DNA of 64,000 nucleotides, taken from positions 1 to 64,000 of the forward strand of contig NZ_AULE01000003.1 in NCBI RefSeq assembly GCF_000425125.1, given 5' to 3'. Origin of the DNA: Paenibacillus taiwanensis DSM 18679. GTDB taxonomy: Bacteria > Bacillota > Bacilli > Paenibacillales > Paenibacillaceae. This document shows, piece by piece, positions 29,612 to 37,559 of this stretch (position 1 is the first letter of the stretch; each line of letters begins with the position of its first letter). The position numbers and the translations under genes are program-made. The notes below the pieces were generated by a model. It saw only the letters and a program-made list of their open reading frames with translations. It was not told the origin of the DNA and ran no database searches.

Positions 29612-29649
29612 ATGTCATCCCCTTTAATCGTGTGTACTAAATTTACGGT

Positions 29650-30432
29650 TTATACTCCGCGCTTGTTACCCCAGACCAACGTATGCAATTGAGGCAGCAC
29701 ACGAACGTCATTCAGCCGCGCTTCAACTGACACTCGGTAAATCAGCCACTCGTATCGTCTTAACAAGCTCTTAACAAGAGAATCGTCGTCAGTTGTCGTA
29801 ACGGCCTCATTGCCTGTCTGCAATACAAACGGAACGGCCGGATAACGCTCGTGAATAGCAATAGCATAATCAAAATCCTCTTCGTTAAAGATAACCACTT
29901 TAAGGCACAGTCCATTGCCCCCTGTGCTGAGCTTATTCACCATATCATCCAGCAGTTCATAGCATGTTTTCATCCCTGAACTTGGAGGTTTTGGGGAAAT
30001 GGTGACATCATCAACAAGCGCAAGCCAAGGCTGCCATTTCGTCCCTTGTGTCTCTACTGCTAGGCGAATGCCCTTTGCGCATAATACTTCTACCAAACAT
30101 CCGAGTTGTGGCAAAAGTGCCGGATTACCGCCAGACAACGTGACATGGGAAAACTGGCCTGGCGCGAGTGCATACAGTTTATCCCATATTCCCTCTGCGC
30201 TTAGCATCTCAATATCCTGCTTGGCACTACCGTCCCAAGTGAAAGCCGAGTCGCACCAACTACAGCGATAATCACAGCCTGCTGTGCGGATAAACATCGT
30301 TTTCTGTCCGACTAACAATCCTTCTCCCTGTACGGTTGGACCAAATATTTCAAGCACAGGAATCCGAGCGGAAGCAGTTCCTTTAGTCACTCCTGTAATG
30401 GGGTCGGCTTCAGCATGAACGTTGTCGTTCAT
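29650..30432 (-). CDS. queE: 7-carboxy-7-deazaguanine synthase (radical SAM)
   Basis: QueE rearranges 6-carboxy-tetrahydropterin to 7-carboxy-7-deazaguanine using SAM and a 4Fe-4S cluster. The cluster motif is C53-x3-C57-x2-C60 (GCDYRCSWCD), preceded by IFGPTVQGEGLLVG. The SAM-binding LSGGNPAL and the TISPKPPSSG segment are present. The ATG at 30432 overlaps the queD stop codon by 4 bp, giving 260 residues. The 19 residues before the core are variable. Confidence 0.95.
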   Translation of the reverse strand: MNDNVHAEADPITGVTKGTASARIPVLEIFGPTVQGEGLLVGQKTMFIRTAGCDYRCSWCDSAFTWDGSAKQDIEMLSAEGIWDKLYALAPGQFSHVTLSGGNPALLPQLGCLVEVLCAKGIRLAVETQGTKWQPWLALVDDVTISPKPPSSGMKTCYELLDDMVNKLSTGGNGLCLKVVIFNEEDFDYAIAIHERYPAVPFVLQTGNEAVTTTDDDSLVKSLLRRYEWLIYRVSVEARLNDVRVLPQLHTLVWGNKRGV

Positions 30433-30917
30433 TCCGTCATCCACTCCCGTCTTGCCTCCGCATAACTGGTAGGTGTTTCGTATAGACGCACAAACTCTGT
30501 TCGCGCCTGATGACACTTTTCCCTATAAGGCTCGTTTTGAAGTGCCTGCTCCATCTGCTCAAAAATCCAAACGACCATATTTTCAGCTGTTGTGTTCATC
30601 AGCGGAAGTGTCTCATTTAAATAACGGTGGTCCAAAAAAGGCTCGATATAAGCCTTCCATACTTCCTTTATATCTCCAAAGTCGAGCGCAAGCCCGATTT
30701 CATTTACATAACCACTAATTCCAAATACCACTTTGTAGGTATGTCCGTGCAAGTTTTTACATTTTCCTTCGTAAGCATGAAGATGGTGGGCCGCATCAAA
30801 AGTAAATTCCTTACTCACCATCACCCGCTTCTGATGATAGCGAAGCTGCTCACTGCTAATATCCGTCCCCATCTGTTGCAGTTTCTCCACGATACGGAAC
30901 GTCCCTGGCTGCTTCAC
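30429..30917 (-). CDS. queD: 6-carboxy-5,6,7,8-tetrahydropterin synthase
   Basis: QueD makes carboxy-tetrahydropterin from dihydroneopterin triphosphate. The zinc ligands and catalytic cysteine are in the N-terminal half: [20 protein letters not shown] (H44/H45, C53, H57, H59). LDFGDIK, LDHRYLN and the C-terminal ETPTSYAE follow. The GTG at 30917, with GGGAGG 7 nt upstream, overlaps the queC stop codon. The resulting 162 residues include about 30 extra N-terminal residues compared with short QueD proteins. Confidence 0.95.
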   Translation of the reverse strand: MKQPGTFRIVEKLQQMGTDISSEQLRYHQKRVMVSKEFTFDAAHHLHAYEGKCKNLHGHTYKVVFGISGYVNEIGLALDFGDIKEVWKAYIEPFLDHRYLNETLPLMNTTAENMVVWIFEQMEQALQNEPYREKCHQARTEFVRLYETPTSYAEARREWMTE

Positions 30918-31576
30918 AGCCGCACCTCCCGTTCCTGCAAGTACATCTGGAGCCCTGCGGAACGCAGCTTGCAAGCAGGACATTCCCCGCAGCCATCGCC
31001 TGGAATGCCGTTGTAGCAGGTAACTGTCTTTTCACGCACAAAGTCCAGTGCGCCAAGCTCGTCAGCAAGCCGCCACGTATCGGCCTTATTCAGCCACATC
31101 AGCGGCGTATGAATGACAAACGGGTACTCCATCGCCAGATTAAGCGTCACGTCCAGTGACTTCACGAAAATATCTCGACAATCCGGATAGCCGCTAAAGT
31201 CGGTCTCACATACACCAACTACTAAATGGCGGGCCTTAATCTGCTTGGCATAAATAGCCGCAAAGGTGAAGAATACCATATTTCGTCCCTCTACAAATGT
31301 CGAGGGAAGCTGACCCTCTTCATGCGTAATGGCCAAATCACTCCGCGTCAGCGCATTAGGCGCCAGTTGATTAAGCAAGGACATGTCGAGAATGCGGTGG
31401 GGCACTCCAAGCTCTGCTGCGATACGACTCGCATGTTCAAGCTCAGTGCGGTGTCTTTGACCGTAATCAAACGAGAGCGTCTCCACCTCTTTAAATTGTT
31501 TCAGCGCCCAGAACAGGCATGTGGTGCTGTCTTGACCGCCGCTAAATACAACGACGGCCTTTTCTGATTTCATCAT
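30914..31576 (-). CDS. queC: 7-cyano-7-deazaguanine synthase
   Basis: QueC uses ATP and ammonia to turn 7-carboxy-7-deazaguanine into preQ0. The N-terminal PP-loop is [18 protein letters not shown], and the C-terminal zinc site is the four-cysteine [16 protein letters not shown] block. The 220-residue length is typical. Two adjacent ATGs (31576 and 31573) follow AAGGAAGAG. It is the first gene of the operon, about 65 nt downstream of the riboswitch terminator. Confidence 0.97.
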   Translation of the reverse strand: MMKSEKAVVVFSGGQDSTTCLFWALKQFKEVETLSFDYGQRHRTELEHASRIAAELGVPHRILDMSLLNQLAPNALTRSDLAITHEEGQLPSTFVEGRNMVFFTFAAIYAKQIKARHLVVGVCETDFSGYPDCRDIFVKSLDVTLNLAMEYPFVIHTPLMWLNKADTWRLADELGALDFVREKTVTCYNGIPGDGCGECPACKLRSAGLQMYLQEREVRL

Positions 31577-31641
31577 TTTGTCTCTTCCTTTCTATTCCCT
31601 CAAAGGCGAAAGGCAGACCGATTGTGAAGAAGCCGACACGT

Positions 31642-31670
31642 AAAAAAGGGATGCGCTCACAGCACATCCC
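31642..31670 (-). terminator. Intrinsic terminator of the preQ1 riboswitch
   Basis: The minus strand reads GGGATGTGC-TGTGA-GCGCATCCC followed by TTTTTT. The stem has 9 bp including one G-T pair. It lies between the aptamer and queC. Upstream, CAGCACA and TGTGCTG segments could form an alternative pairing. Ligand-dependent termination is inferred from this layout. Confidence 0.85.
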
Positions 31671-31734
31671 CCTCGACTAGGCATCTTCAAATACAGCACA
31701 AAGCAGACGGCGTACATGTCCTATGTGCTGATGG

Positions 31735-31770
31735 CCTTAGTTTTTTATAGAGGGAGATTGCGAACCTCTC
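31735..31770 (-). promoter_or_regulatory. preQ1-I riboswitch aptamer
   Basis: On the minus strand the P1 stem is AGAGG...CCTCT with loop TTCGCAATCTC, followed by the hallmark A-rich tail ATAAAAAACTAAGG. The cytosine directly before the 3' P1 strand, which pairs with preQ1 in solved structures, is present. The aptamer is upstream of queCDEF, the genes that make its ligand, with an intrinsic terminator about 65 nt further on. The sequence matches the type I preQ1 aptamer of B. subtilis queC except in the loop. Confidence 0.95.
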
Positions 31771-31837
31771 CCGCGCGCCAAGCAACAATTTAATACAGCT
31801 TGAGCAGTCACGGAATATATGAAGTTATACGTCCATT

Positions 31838-31843
31838 ATTATA
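31838..31843 (-). promoter_or_regulatory. que operon promoter (extended -10)
   Basis: TATAAT on the minus strand is preceded by TG one base before it (TGCTATAAT), an extended -10. No convincing -35 exists at 16-18 bp. It lies about 68 bp upstream of the riboswitch aptamer. Confidence 0.55.
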
Positions 31844-31980
31844 GCACAGTCACATTATTAACTACTGACTATGGCTGATCCATAAAATTTTCCAATAAAA
31901 ATATGACTTATCCACTCAAGTTTCAGTTCTACGTTTTAAGTTCTAGGTTCCAATAGTAGCTATCCCCTCCGCATAAATAT

Positions 31981-32025
31981 AAAAAAGCAACTGCGGTCTG
32001 TATAAATACAGTTCCACAGTTGCTT
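31981..32025 (-). terminator. rqcP terminator
   Basis: On the minus strand AAGCAACTG(T)GG pairs with CCGCAGTTGCTT around an inner CTGTAT/ACAG stem, and TTTTTT follows. It begins 12 nt after the rqcP stop codon and ends the mazG-hup-rqcP transcripts. Confidence 0.9.
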
Positions 32026-32037
32026 CTGGGCTGTCGA

Positions 32038-32316
32038 TTACCATCCAAGGTCGTCTTGCCTTGGAATCGGTTCTTCTCGGAGCAGCGTGTACATGCCGGC
32101 GGCTTCGTCCTTCTTGGTAGACTCCTGAAGACGCTCCACACGAACCGTCACAAGCTTCTGACCGAACTGAACCGTAATCTCGTCGCCAACCTTAACGGTA
32201 CTGCTAGGCTTCGCTTCACGGCCGTTCAACACCACGCGTCCCTGACCGGACACATCTTTAGCGACTGTACGTCGCTTAATGAGTCGCGATACTTTTAAGA
32301 ACTTATCGAGTCGCAT
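32038..32316 (-). CDS. rqcP: S4-domain RNA-binding protein RqcP (YabO/Hsp15-like)
   Basis: This 92-residue protein is an S4 RNA-binding domain (MRLDKFLKVSRLIKRR, VLNGREAKPSSTVKVGDEI). B. subtilis RqcP (YabO) works with RqcH on stalled 50S subunits to extend nascent chains with alanine tails. The variable C-terminal third is acidic. Its ATG shares one base with the hup stop codon (TAATG), so it is probably translationally coupled to hup. Confidence 0.93.
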   Translation of the reverse strand: MRLDKFLKVSRLIKRRTVAKDVSGQGRVVLNGREAKPSSTVKVGDEITVQFGQKLVTVRVERLQESTKKDEAAGMYTLLREEPIPRQDDLGW

Positions 32317-32588
32317 TATTTTACAGCTTCTTTAAGCTTGTTACCTGCTTTAAATGCAGGAATTACGGACTCTGGAATTTCGATTGTTTTGCCTGTTTGT
32401 GGGTTGCGACCTGTGCGGCCAGCACGTTTGCGAGTTTCAAAAGTACCGAAGCCGATCAATTGTACTTTATCGCCTTTAACCAATGCGTCAGTTACCTCAC
32501 CGAAGAAACCGTTTAATACGGATTCTACATCTTTCTTAGTCAAGCCGCTTTTTTCTGCAATGTTGTTGATCAAATCTGTCTTGTTCAT
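32316..32588 (-). CDS. hup: DNA-binding protein HU
   Basis: HU is the 90-residue bacterial histone-like protein that bends DNA. It shows the helical N-terminus MNKTDLINNIAEKSGLTKKD and the DNA-binding beta-arm GRNPQTGKTIEIPES with the conserved proline. LIGFGTFE precedes the arm. The longer open frame (to 32654) is not conserved, and GGGAGG before the ATG at 32588 decides the start. In B. subtilis the HU gene is elsewhere, so its placement between mazG and rqcP differs from that reference. Confidence 0.96.
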   Translation of the reverse strand: MNKTDLINNIAEKSGLTKKDVESVLNGFFGEVTDALVKGDKVQLIGFGTFETRKRAGRTGRNPQTGKTIEIPESVIPAFKAGNKLKEAVK

Positions 32589-32655
32589 TCTATTGGCCTC
32601 CCAATCCTCGTAATCATTAATAGAGTGTTGTGACTTCTGCGGCGTTACAGCCACA

Positions 32656-32710
32656 TTTACTATCTAGCCACGGAATACGTACGCTTATGTATTCTTGCTT
32701 TGATAGTAAA
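32656..32710. repeat. Nested inverted repeat upstream of hup
   Basis: Outer arms TTTACTATC (32656-32664) and GATAGTAAA (32702-32710) are a perfect 9-bp inverted repeat. Inside them GAATAC (32673-32678) and GTATTC (32689-32694) form a second perfect repeat with a 10-nt centre. The element ends about 68 bp upstream of the hup start codon. It lacks a T-run and so is not a terminator. It could be a protein-binding dyad or a leader hairpin of the hup mRNA. Confidence 0.55.
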
Positions 32711-32785
32711 TTCCTTCCCACGCGAGACTTTTTTTCGGATTTTGACGAAAAAGAGAAAATGAAAAAGGACTTCTCGCTTAGAATG

Positions 32786-34297
32786 TCAGGACTCAAGTCG
32801 CTTCGCTTCCTGCCACCACTGCTCCATTTCTAGTAAATCAGTCTGGTCAAAAGATTTGCCATTTATACGAAGCTGTTCTTCGATATATTGGAATCTGCGC
32901 ACAAATTTGCGATTGGTCTGAGATAAAGCTTCCTCAGGGTCCGAGTCGATAAATCGAGAGACATTAACGGCTGCAAATAGGAGATCTCCCAGCTCTTCTT
33001 GAGCATGATGCATCGCTTCCGCTGTCTGTCCTTGTGCGTTGCAAGAGCTGACCGCCTCTCGCAATTCTTGCAATTCTTCGCCCACTTTGTCAAGTACATC
33101 TTCCACCTGATCCCAGTCAAAGCCTACTTTTGCGGCTTTTTTCTGAATTTTGTAGGCTTTCATTAAGGCTGGCAAGTCGCGAGGAACACCGTCCAGTGCG
33201 GACTTTCGAGCCGTATCTACTCCCTTAAGCCGCTTCTCTTCCGCCTTCATTTGCTCCCAATGTTGGAGCGCTGTTTCCGCATCTTTGGCATTCTGCTCGC
33301 CAAATACGTGTGGATGTCGGTATAAAAGCTTCTCATTTAAGCCTTGCACAACATCATAGACGTTGAAGGTGCCTGTCTCCTCTTCCATTTGCGAATGTAG
33401 CATGACCTGGAGCAGTATATCTCCCAGCTCTTCCTGCATGCCAACAGGATCATCATCATCAATCGTCTCCAGTACCTCGTACGTTTCCTCAATCAAGTTC
33501 TTACGAATCGATTGATGAGTCTGTTCTTGGTCCCAAGGACATCCCTCTGGACTACGCAAAATGGCTACTATTTCATGCAATCTGGCAAAAGTACGATTAC
33601 GAACGGCATCATCGGTTGTACGCGGTACCCAAATCAAGGACAAGTTCCCGTATCCCTCTACACGATCAAGCTCATGCAGCGGAACCCGCTGAATCCGTTC
33701 CATCCCTTGAACACCTAACGCGTGGCCAACCACAACCTCATAATCATCAGGATAAATGTCCATTAAGCCAAGTTTTACGTCAGAAGCAGTAAACGTATCA
33801 TACACCTGTCCAATAAGGATGTGCAACTGAGGGGACAGAACAGCTGGATTCAGCATCGTGGCATCCAATAGCTGAAAACCATCAATCGGATCAAATCCTA
33901 GACGGTTAAACGCTTGATCCAAAAAACTCTCCCCACCAAGCACACGAAGTTTAATCCCTTGCTGTTCGCATCGTTCGCGCAGCAAACTAACCGTTGACTC
34001 TGCCACCATAGGATGGCCAGGCACAGCATACACAATCTCCTCAGAAGGCGACTTCAATGCTAATTCTATTAACTGGCGGCTAATCTCGTCATATACAGCT
34101 GGAAAGCTGTCATAGGCTTCATACACGCGATCAAAGGTCGTATATCGAACGCCGTGGTCACGAATTAATTCCATAACAGGGTGATGCTCCGTACGAACAT
34201 AAAGATGCTTGGACTCGCGTAATAAATTCCAAATGGCCAGTGTCAACTGACCCACATCGCCTGATCCTAACCCAACCGCTGTAATCTGTCCACTCAT
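32786..34297 (-). CDS. mazG: Tetrapyrrole-methylase-like / MazG pyrophosphohydrolase fusion (YabN)
   Basis: Two domains are fused. Residues 1-220 are an SAM-dependent tetrapyrrole methylase-like fold (AVGLGSGDVGQLTLAIW, VYAVPGHPMVAEST). Residues 235-495 carry tandem MazG modules; the first has GCPWDQEQTHQSIRKNLIEETYEV and EELGDILLQVMLHS, the second EELQEL...EELGDLLFAAVN, with the EExxE and ExxD metal ligands. MazG hydrolyses NTPs to NMP and pyrophosphate; the role of the methylase part is unknown. This is the standard Firmicute YabN architecture. GGAGGT precedes the ATG. Confidence 0.94.
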   Translation of the reverse strand: MSGQITAVGLGSGDVGQLTLAIWNLLRESKHLYVRTEHHPVMELIRDHGVRYTTFDRVYEAYDSFPAVYDEISRQLIELALKSPSEEIVYAVPGHPMVAESTVSLLRERCEQQGIKLRVLGGESFLDQAFNRLGFDPIDGFQLLDATMLNPAVLSPQLHILIGQVYDTFTASDVKLGLMDIYPDDYEVVVGHALGVQGMERIQRVPLHELDRVEGYGNLSLIWVPRTTDDAVRNRTFARLHEIVAILRSPEGCPWDQEQTHQSIRKNLIEETYEVLETIDDDDPVGMQEELGDILLQVMLHSQMEEETGTFNVYDVVQGLNEKLLYRHPHVFGEQNAKDAETALQHWEQMKAEEKRLKGVDTARKSALDGVPRDLPALMKAYKIQKKAAKVGFDWDQVEDVLDKVGEELQELREAVSSCNAQGQTAEAMHHAQEELGDLLFAAVNVSRFIDSDPEEALSQTNRKFVRRFQYIEEQLRINGKSFDQTDLLEMEQWWQEAKRLES

Positions 34298-34403
34298 GAT
34301 GGCTACCTCCTTGAAATATATACAAATTAACTTATATATTGTAAATTAATGTCATAATCAATTCCTTACATTCCACTGCTAAGAAGTATACCGCTGCGTA
34401 AAA

Positions 34404-36197
34404 TTACAGCTTGCGGCGCTCAGCCAGCGCGGCTAGCCGCGGGCCGATTCGGGGCACCGCAGCCAGCTGCTGTGGCTGCACAAGCCCAAGCGTGACCGCT
34501 AGGGCGCCGAATACAAGCGCACCTAGCGGCACGCCGATGGCTGTGGCGGCCAATGATGCCAGCCGGCCGCCACCCATCCCTTGCGCCACAGCGGCGGCTG
34601 ACAGACCCGCCACGGCGCCCATGACGGCTAGCGCCAGCGCTAGCCGCGCTACGCCTTCGGCCCAAGCCGCTGGCGCTACGCCGCCGTGGCGCGCAAGCGT
34701 GCGAACGTTCAGCGCTGCTGCAAGCGTCAGCGATGCAAGCGCTGACAGCGCAGCACCTTGGATGCCGAACATCGGCACTAGTACGATGTTCAGGCCGATC
34801 TTCACGCCAGCAGCGGCTAGCAGGTGTACAACTGGTGCGCGCAGCGCACCAATTCCCTGCAACAGGGTAGCTGATACAACTTGCAGCACCCCCGCCAATG
34901 CCGTGCTTGAAACAAGCGCAAAAGCAAGCCCCGCTCTGTTGTCCATATACAGCGCAATATTAATTGGTTTCGTCAGCACCACTAACCCTACTGTCGCTGC
35001 TGCGCCTATTAGTAATGCAGCTCGCATGGCACCTTTGATTAGATGGGCTTGTTCCCGAATAGCACCCTTACGCGTCGCCTCAGCGAGCGCTGGTACCAGG
35101 CCTACAGCTAATGAGCCTGCTACCATCGTCACAAGTTGGGTCAGCGGCAAAGCTCGAGAATATAATCCATACTCAATCATGGCAGAATTTCCTGTATGCC
35201 CTTCAGCACTCAGCAACCGTGGCACAGTGAATACATCCACCACGTTCACCACAGGTACAACGATTGCACCGAGACATATCGGAAGGGCTGTCCATGCGAT
35301 TCGTTTTAGCCATACGCTGAAGGAAGACTTATTTTCTCTCGATGAAAAAACCAACTGTTCTGCTTGTTCAGCTCTGCTGTGACATATATCCTCTTGTTCC
35401 CGAGCAGTAGCAGCCTGTGCATGTGCACTTATATTGCTGCTTGCTAACTTAGCTGCTGATGGATGCCCTTCTTGTGTACCCAAGTCGGCAGATTGCAGCG
35501 TATCACAAATGCCACTTGCGGCTATCACTTTTCGCCGCTCTTTGCGCGACTCAACTCCCTTTACCACTAACAAGAGCACAAGCCCGCACAAGCCCCCTGC
35601 AAAGGAACCAAATGTAGCACCTGCTGCAATAACATCGTCCGATGCCTGCTGACCGGTATAAATGAGCAGCAGTGTTATCATAACTGCTACACGAACTACT
35701 TGTTCTGCAACTTGTGATATCGCACTAAGCGTCGTTCGACCCTTGCCTTGATCATATCCCCGCAAGACAGCTGCCAGTGGCATCACCAGAAGCGCAAATG
35801 ATGAAGCCTTAATGGCCTCAATTGTATGTAAATTATCGATCCAGCCCGCAATTAGCTCTGCTCCGCTATACATCACCAGCCAGCAGGCAAAACCAGTTAC
35901 GCTCATCAAAAGCGCCGAGGCACGAATGATTTGACGAGAGCCCAGCTTATCGCCTACAGCCTCACAATCTGCTACAAGCCGCGAAACAGCAATTGGTATA
36001 CCCGCTGTAGCAATCGCAGTCAGCAAGACATAGAACGGGTATACGGCATTATAAATGCCAAACACACCGTCGCCGCCAATATTTTGTAATGGAATCTTCT
36101 GTAATGTGCCGATTAGCTTAGACATAGCCGTAGCCAGACCAAGCCATAACGCACCATGTACAACATGCTTGGCTGTACGCAGATTCTGTTCTGTCAT
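34404..36197 (-). CDS. yabM: Polysaccharide/lipid flippase of the MurJ/SpoVB family (YabM-like)
   Basis: This 597-residue multi-pass membrane protein has about 12-14 hydrophobic segments of the MOP (MurJ/Wzx/SpoVB) type. The N-terminus GALWLGLATAMSKLIGTLQKIPLQNIGG and the GIPIAVSRLVA motif are typical of SpoVB/YabM proteins. Residues 215-293 are a long, hydrophilic, low-complexity insert between transmembrane halves. The last 155 codons (34404-34870) are far richer in G and C than the rest, with runs of Ala, Leu and Gly codons. The position between spoVT and mazG is that of B. subtilis yabM. The substrate is unknown. Confidence 0.88.
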   Translation of the reverse strand: MTEQNLRTAKHVVHGALWLGLATAMSKLIGTLQKIPLQNIGGDGVFGIYNAVYPFYVLLTAIATAGIPIAVSRLVADCEAVGDKLGSRQIIRASALLMSVTGFACWLVMYSGAELIAGWIDNLHTIEAIKASSFALLVMPLAAVLRGYDQGKGRTTLSAISQVAEQVVRVAVMITLLLIYTGQQASDDVIAAGATFGSFAGGLCGLVLLLVVKGVESRKERRKVIAASGICDTLQSADLGTQEGHPSAAKLASSNISAHAQAATAREQEDICHSRAEQAEQLVFSSRENKSSFSVWLKRIAWTALPICLGAIVVPVVNVVDVFTVPRLLSAEGHTGNSAMIEYGLYSRALPLTQLVTMVAGSLAVGLVPALAEATRKGAIREQAHLIKGAMRAALLIGAAATVGLVVLTKPINIALYMDNRAGLAFALVSSTALAGVLQVVSATLLQGIGALRAPVVHLLAAAGVKIGLNIVLVPMFGIQGAALSALASLTLAAALNVRTLARHGGVAPAAWAEGVARLALALAVMGAVAGLSAAAVAQGMGGGRLASLAATAIGVPLGALVFGALAVTLGLVQPQQLAAVPRIGPRLAALAERRKL

Positions 36198-36405
36198 ATT
36201 TGATCACGCCTATCCCTTTACAGCCTTTTCGTCCTGTATTATATCACAAGGCGAACGAGCAACGTTAAGCTCAACATGCTGGTCGGATGCGCTGACGGAT
36301 CGTTCACAGGGATATATTCATCCGTAAGAGTCTGGTCTTTCGTATCAACTTGTCCTTTTCTGTCGTTCTATATTCAACTTGCTGCTGTCATGCACATAAA
36401 CACGC

Positions 36406-36468
36406 AAAAAACTCCCTATTCATACGTCGCTAATGCCTAAGCAGTACCGAATATGTATAGGGAGTTTT
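36406..36468 (-). terminator. spoVT terminator
   Basis: An inverted repeat (AAAACTCCCTAT and its complement, 12 bp) encloses about 35 nt just past the spoVT stop codon. On the minus strand TTTTTTG follows the stem. The long loop contains further self-complementary bases. The stretch 36198-36405, between the flippase start and this element, holds no gene. Confidence 0.7.
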
Positions 36469-36480
36469 CGATAACTTTTA

Positions 36481-37023
36481 TTATTGTTCCATTTGCTTAC
36501 CTAAAAATCCGGCAGCCGTTTCAGACATTTTTTGTTCCATTTGAGCCATTTTTACGCTCTCGTCTTTGTTTAACATAACAACAGTACCAATTGGGTCGCC
36601 ACCAGTTATGATAGGTGCAACAACAAATGAGGACAATGCTTCCATGTTGTCTTTTACGATTTCGTAAGAGCCTGCATTTGTTTCTACAATCGTTTTGCGG
36701 TTTTCCATACAGTTCTCAAGCAGCATACCGATTTGTTTCTCCAAAAACTCTTTCTTGGAGCCGCCAGCGACAGCAATTACAGTGTCGCGGTCCGAAATCA
36801 ACGTAATATGACCAGTGCTTTCATACAACGATTCCGCATATTCTTTTGCGAAGTCACCCAATTCTCCAATTGGGGAATACTTTTTCAAGATTACTTCACC
36901 ATCGCGGTCCACAAAAATTTCGAGTGGATCTCCTTCACGAATTCGCAAAGTGCGACGGATTTCTTTAGGGATTACGACACGACCAAGATCATCAATACGA
37001 CGAACAATACCAGTTGCTTTCAT
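36481..37023 (-). CDS. spoVT: Stage V sporulation protein T (AbrB-family regulator)
   Basis: SpoVT modulates sigma-G-dependent genes in the forespore. The N-terminal AbrB-type swapped-hairpin domain (MKATGIVRRIDDLGRVVIPKEIRR) fills residues 1-50. The C-terminal GAF-like ligand domain includes GHITLISDRDTVIAVAG and VVAPIITGGDPIGTVVM. The start at 37023 gives 180 residues, close to the 178 of B. subtilis; eight more residues are possible from 37047. A sigma-G-like promoter lies at 37119-37149. Confidence 0.96.
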   Translation of the reverse strand: MKATGIVRRIDDLGRVVIPKEIRRTLRIREGDPLEIFVDRDGEVILKKYSPIGELGDFAKEYAESLYESTGHITLISDRDTVIAVAGGSKKEFLEKQIGMLLENCMENRKTIVETNAGSYEIVKDNMEALSSFVVAPIITGGDPIGTVVMLNKDESVKMAQMEQKMSETAAGFLGKQMEQ

Positions 37024-37118
37024 GTATGTTGCCTCGCCTTCCATCAATATAATTTGTTAGGACTACTGAATTATTTACAAATAGGAGCGAATCGGTATGG
37101 ATTCTTTTATGCTGACCA

Positions 37119-37149
37119 TAGTATTCATCTGCTCCCAAGTTCTTATACA
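37119..37149 (-). promoter_or_regulatory. Probable sigma-G promoter of spoVT
   Basis: On the minus strand TGTATA (37144-37149) and AATACTA (37119-37125) are 18 bp apart. The sigma-G consensus is TGAATA and CATACTA, so there is one mismatch in each. It lies about 95 bp upstream of the start codon. spoVT is a sigma-G gene in B. subtilis. Confidence 0.6.
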
Positions 37150-37509
37150 TAACCATAATACGCAGGTAAACCCATCCAAGTTGCAAAAAAAATCACATTT
37201 TTCGACACTTTACGACAATATTTGATTATGCTTTCTTGAAAATTTCAAAATTTTCATTACTTTTGTTGAAATATCTCAGAAAATAAGAATTCATTTTGTC
37301 CACTTCTAGCATATTACTGATTCTCCGATGGCTTGTACACCCTTTTTCATGTGTTTTCCCAAAATGGACACTTTTTCATGTAAGTTTCTGCTCAGGAAAC
37401 ATGATAAGTACTCTAAAATGAGCCAAAAAGAGCTTTATCTTAATGAGTATGTCTGTCAAGATCACACACGACCTACCACTTTAACAGTTTTATTGCTTCC
37501 CACTAACCT
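37150..37509. other. AT-rich non-coding region between prsA terminator and spoVT promoter
   Basis: About 360 bp hold no supportable gene. Open frames here are short and have no ribosome binding site. The composition is strongly A/T-rich with direct AAAATTTC-type repeats near 37235-37270. No RNA motif or clear promoter is recognised. Confidence 0.5.
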
Positions 37510-37548
37510 AAAAAACAGCCCCTGTCGCAATGCGACAGATGGCTGTTT
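37510..37548 (-). terminator. prsA terminator
   Basis: AAACAGCC-AT-CTGTCGC pairs with GCGACAG-GG-GGCTGTTT on the minus strand around a 3-nt loop, followed by TTTTTTAGG. It is a strong stem with one internal 2x2 mismatch, 11 nt past the prsA stop codon. Confidence 0.92.
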
Positions 37549-37559
37549 GCTCATTTTTA

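Noticed and set aside
34411-35382. 323-codon open frame on the plus strand opposite the flippase gene
   Set aside because: Composition (Ala, Ser, Thr, Pro, Arg) is the shadow of a GC-rich antisense membrane gene. No ribosome binding site or domain is recognisable.
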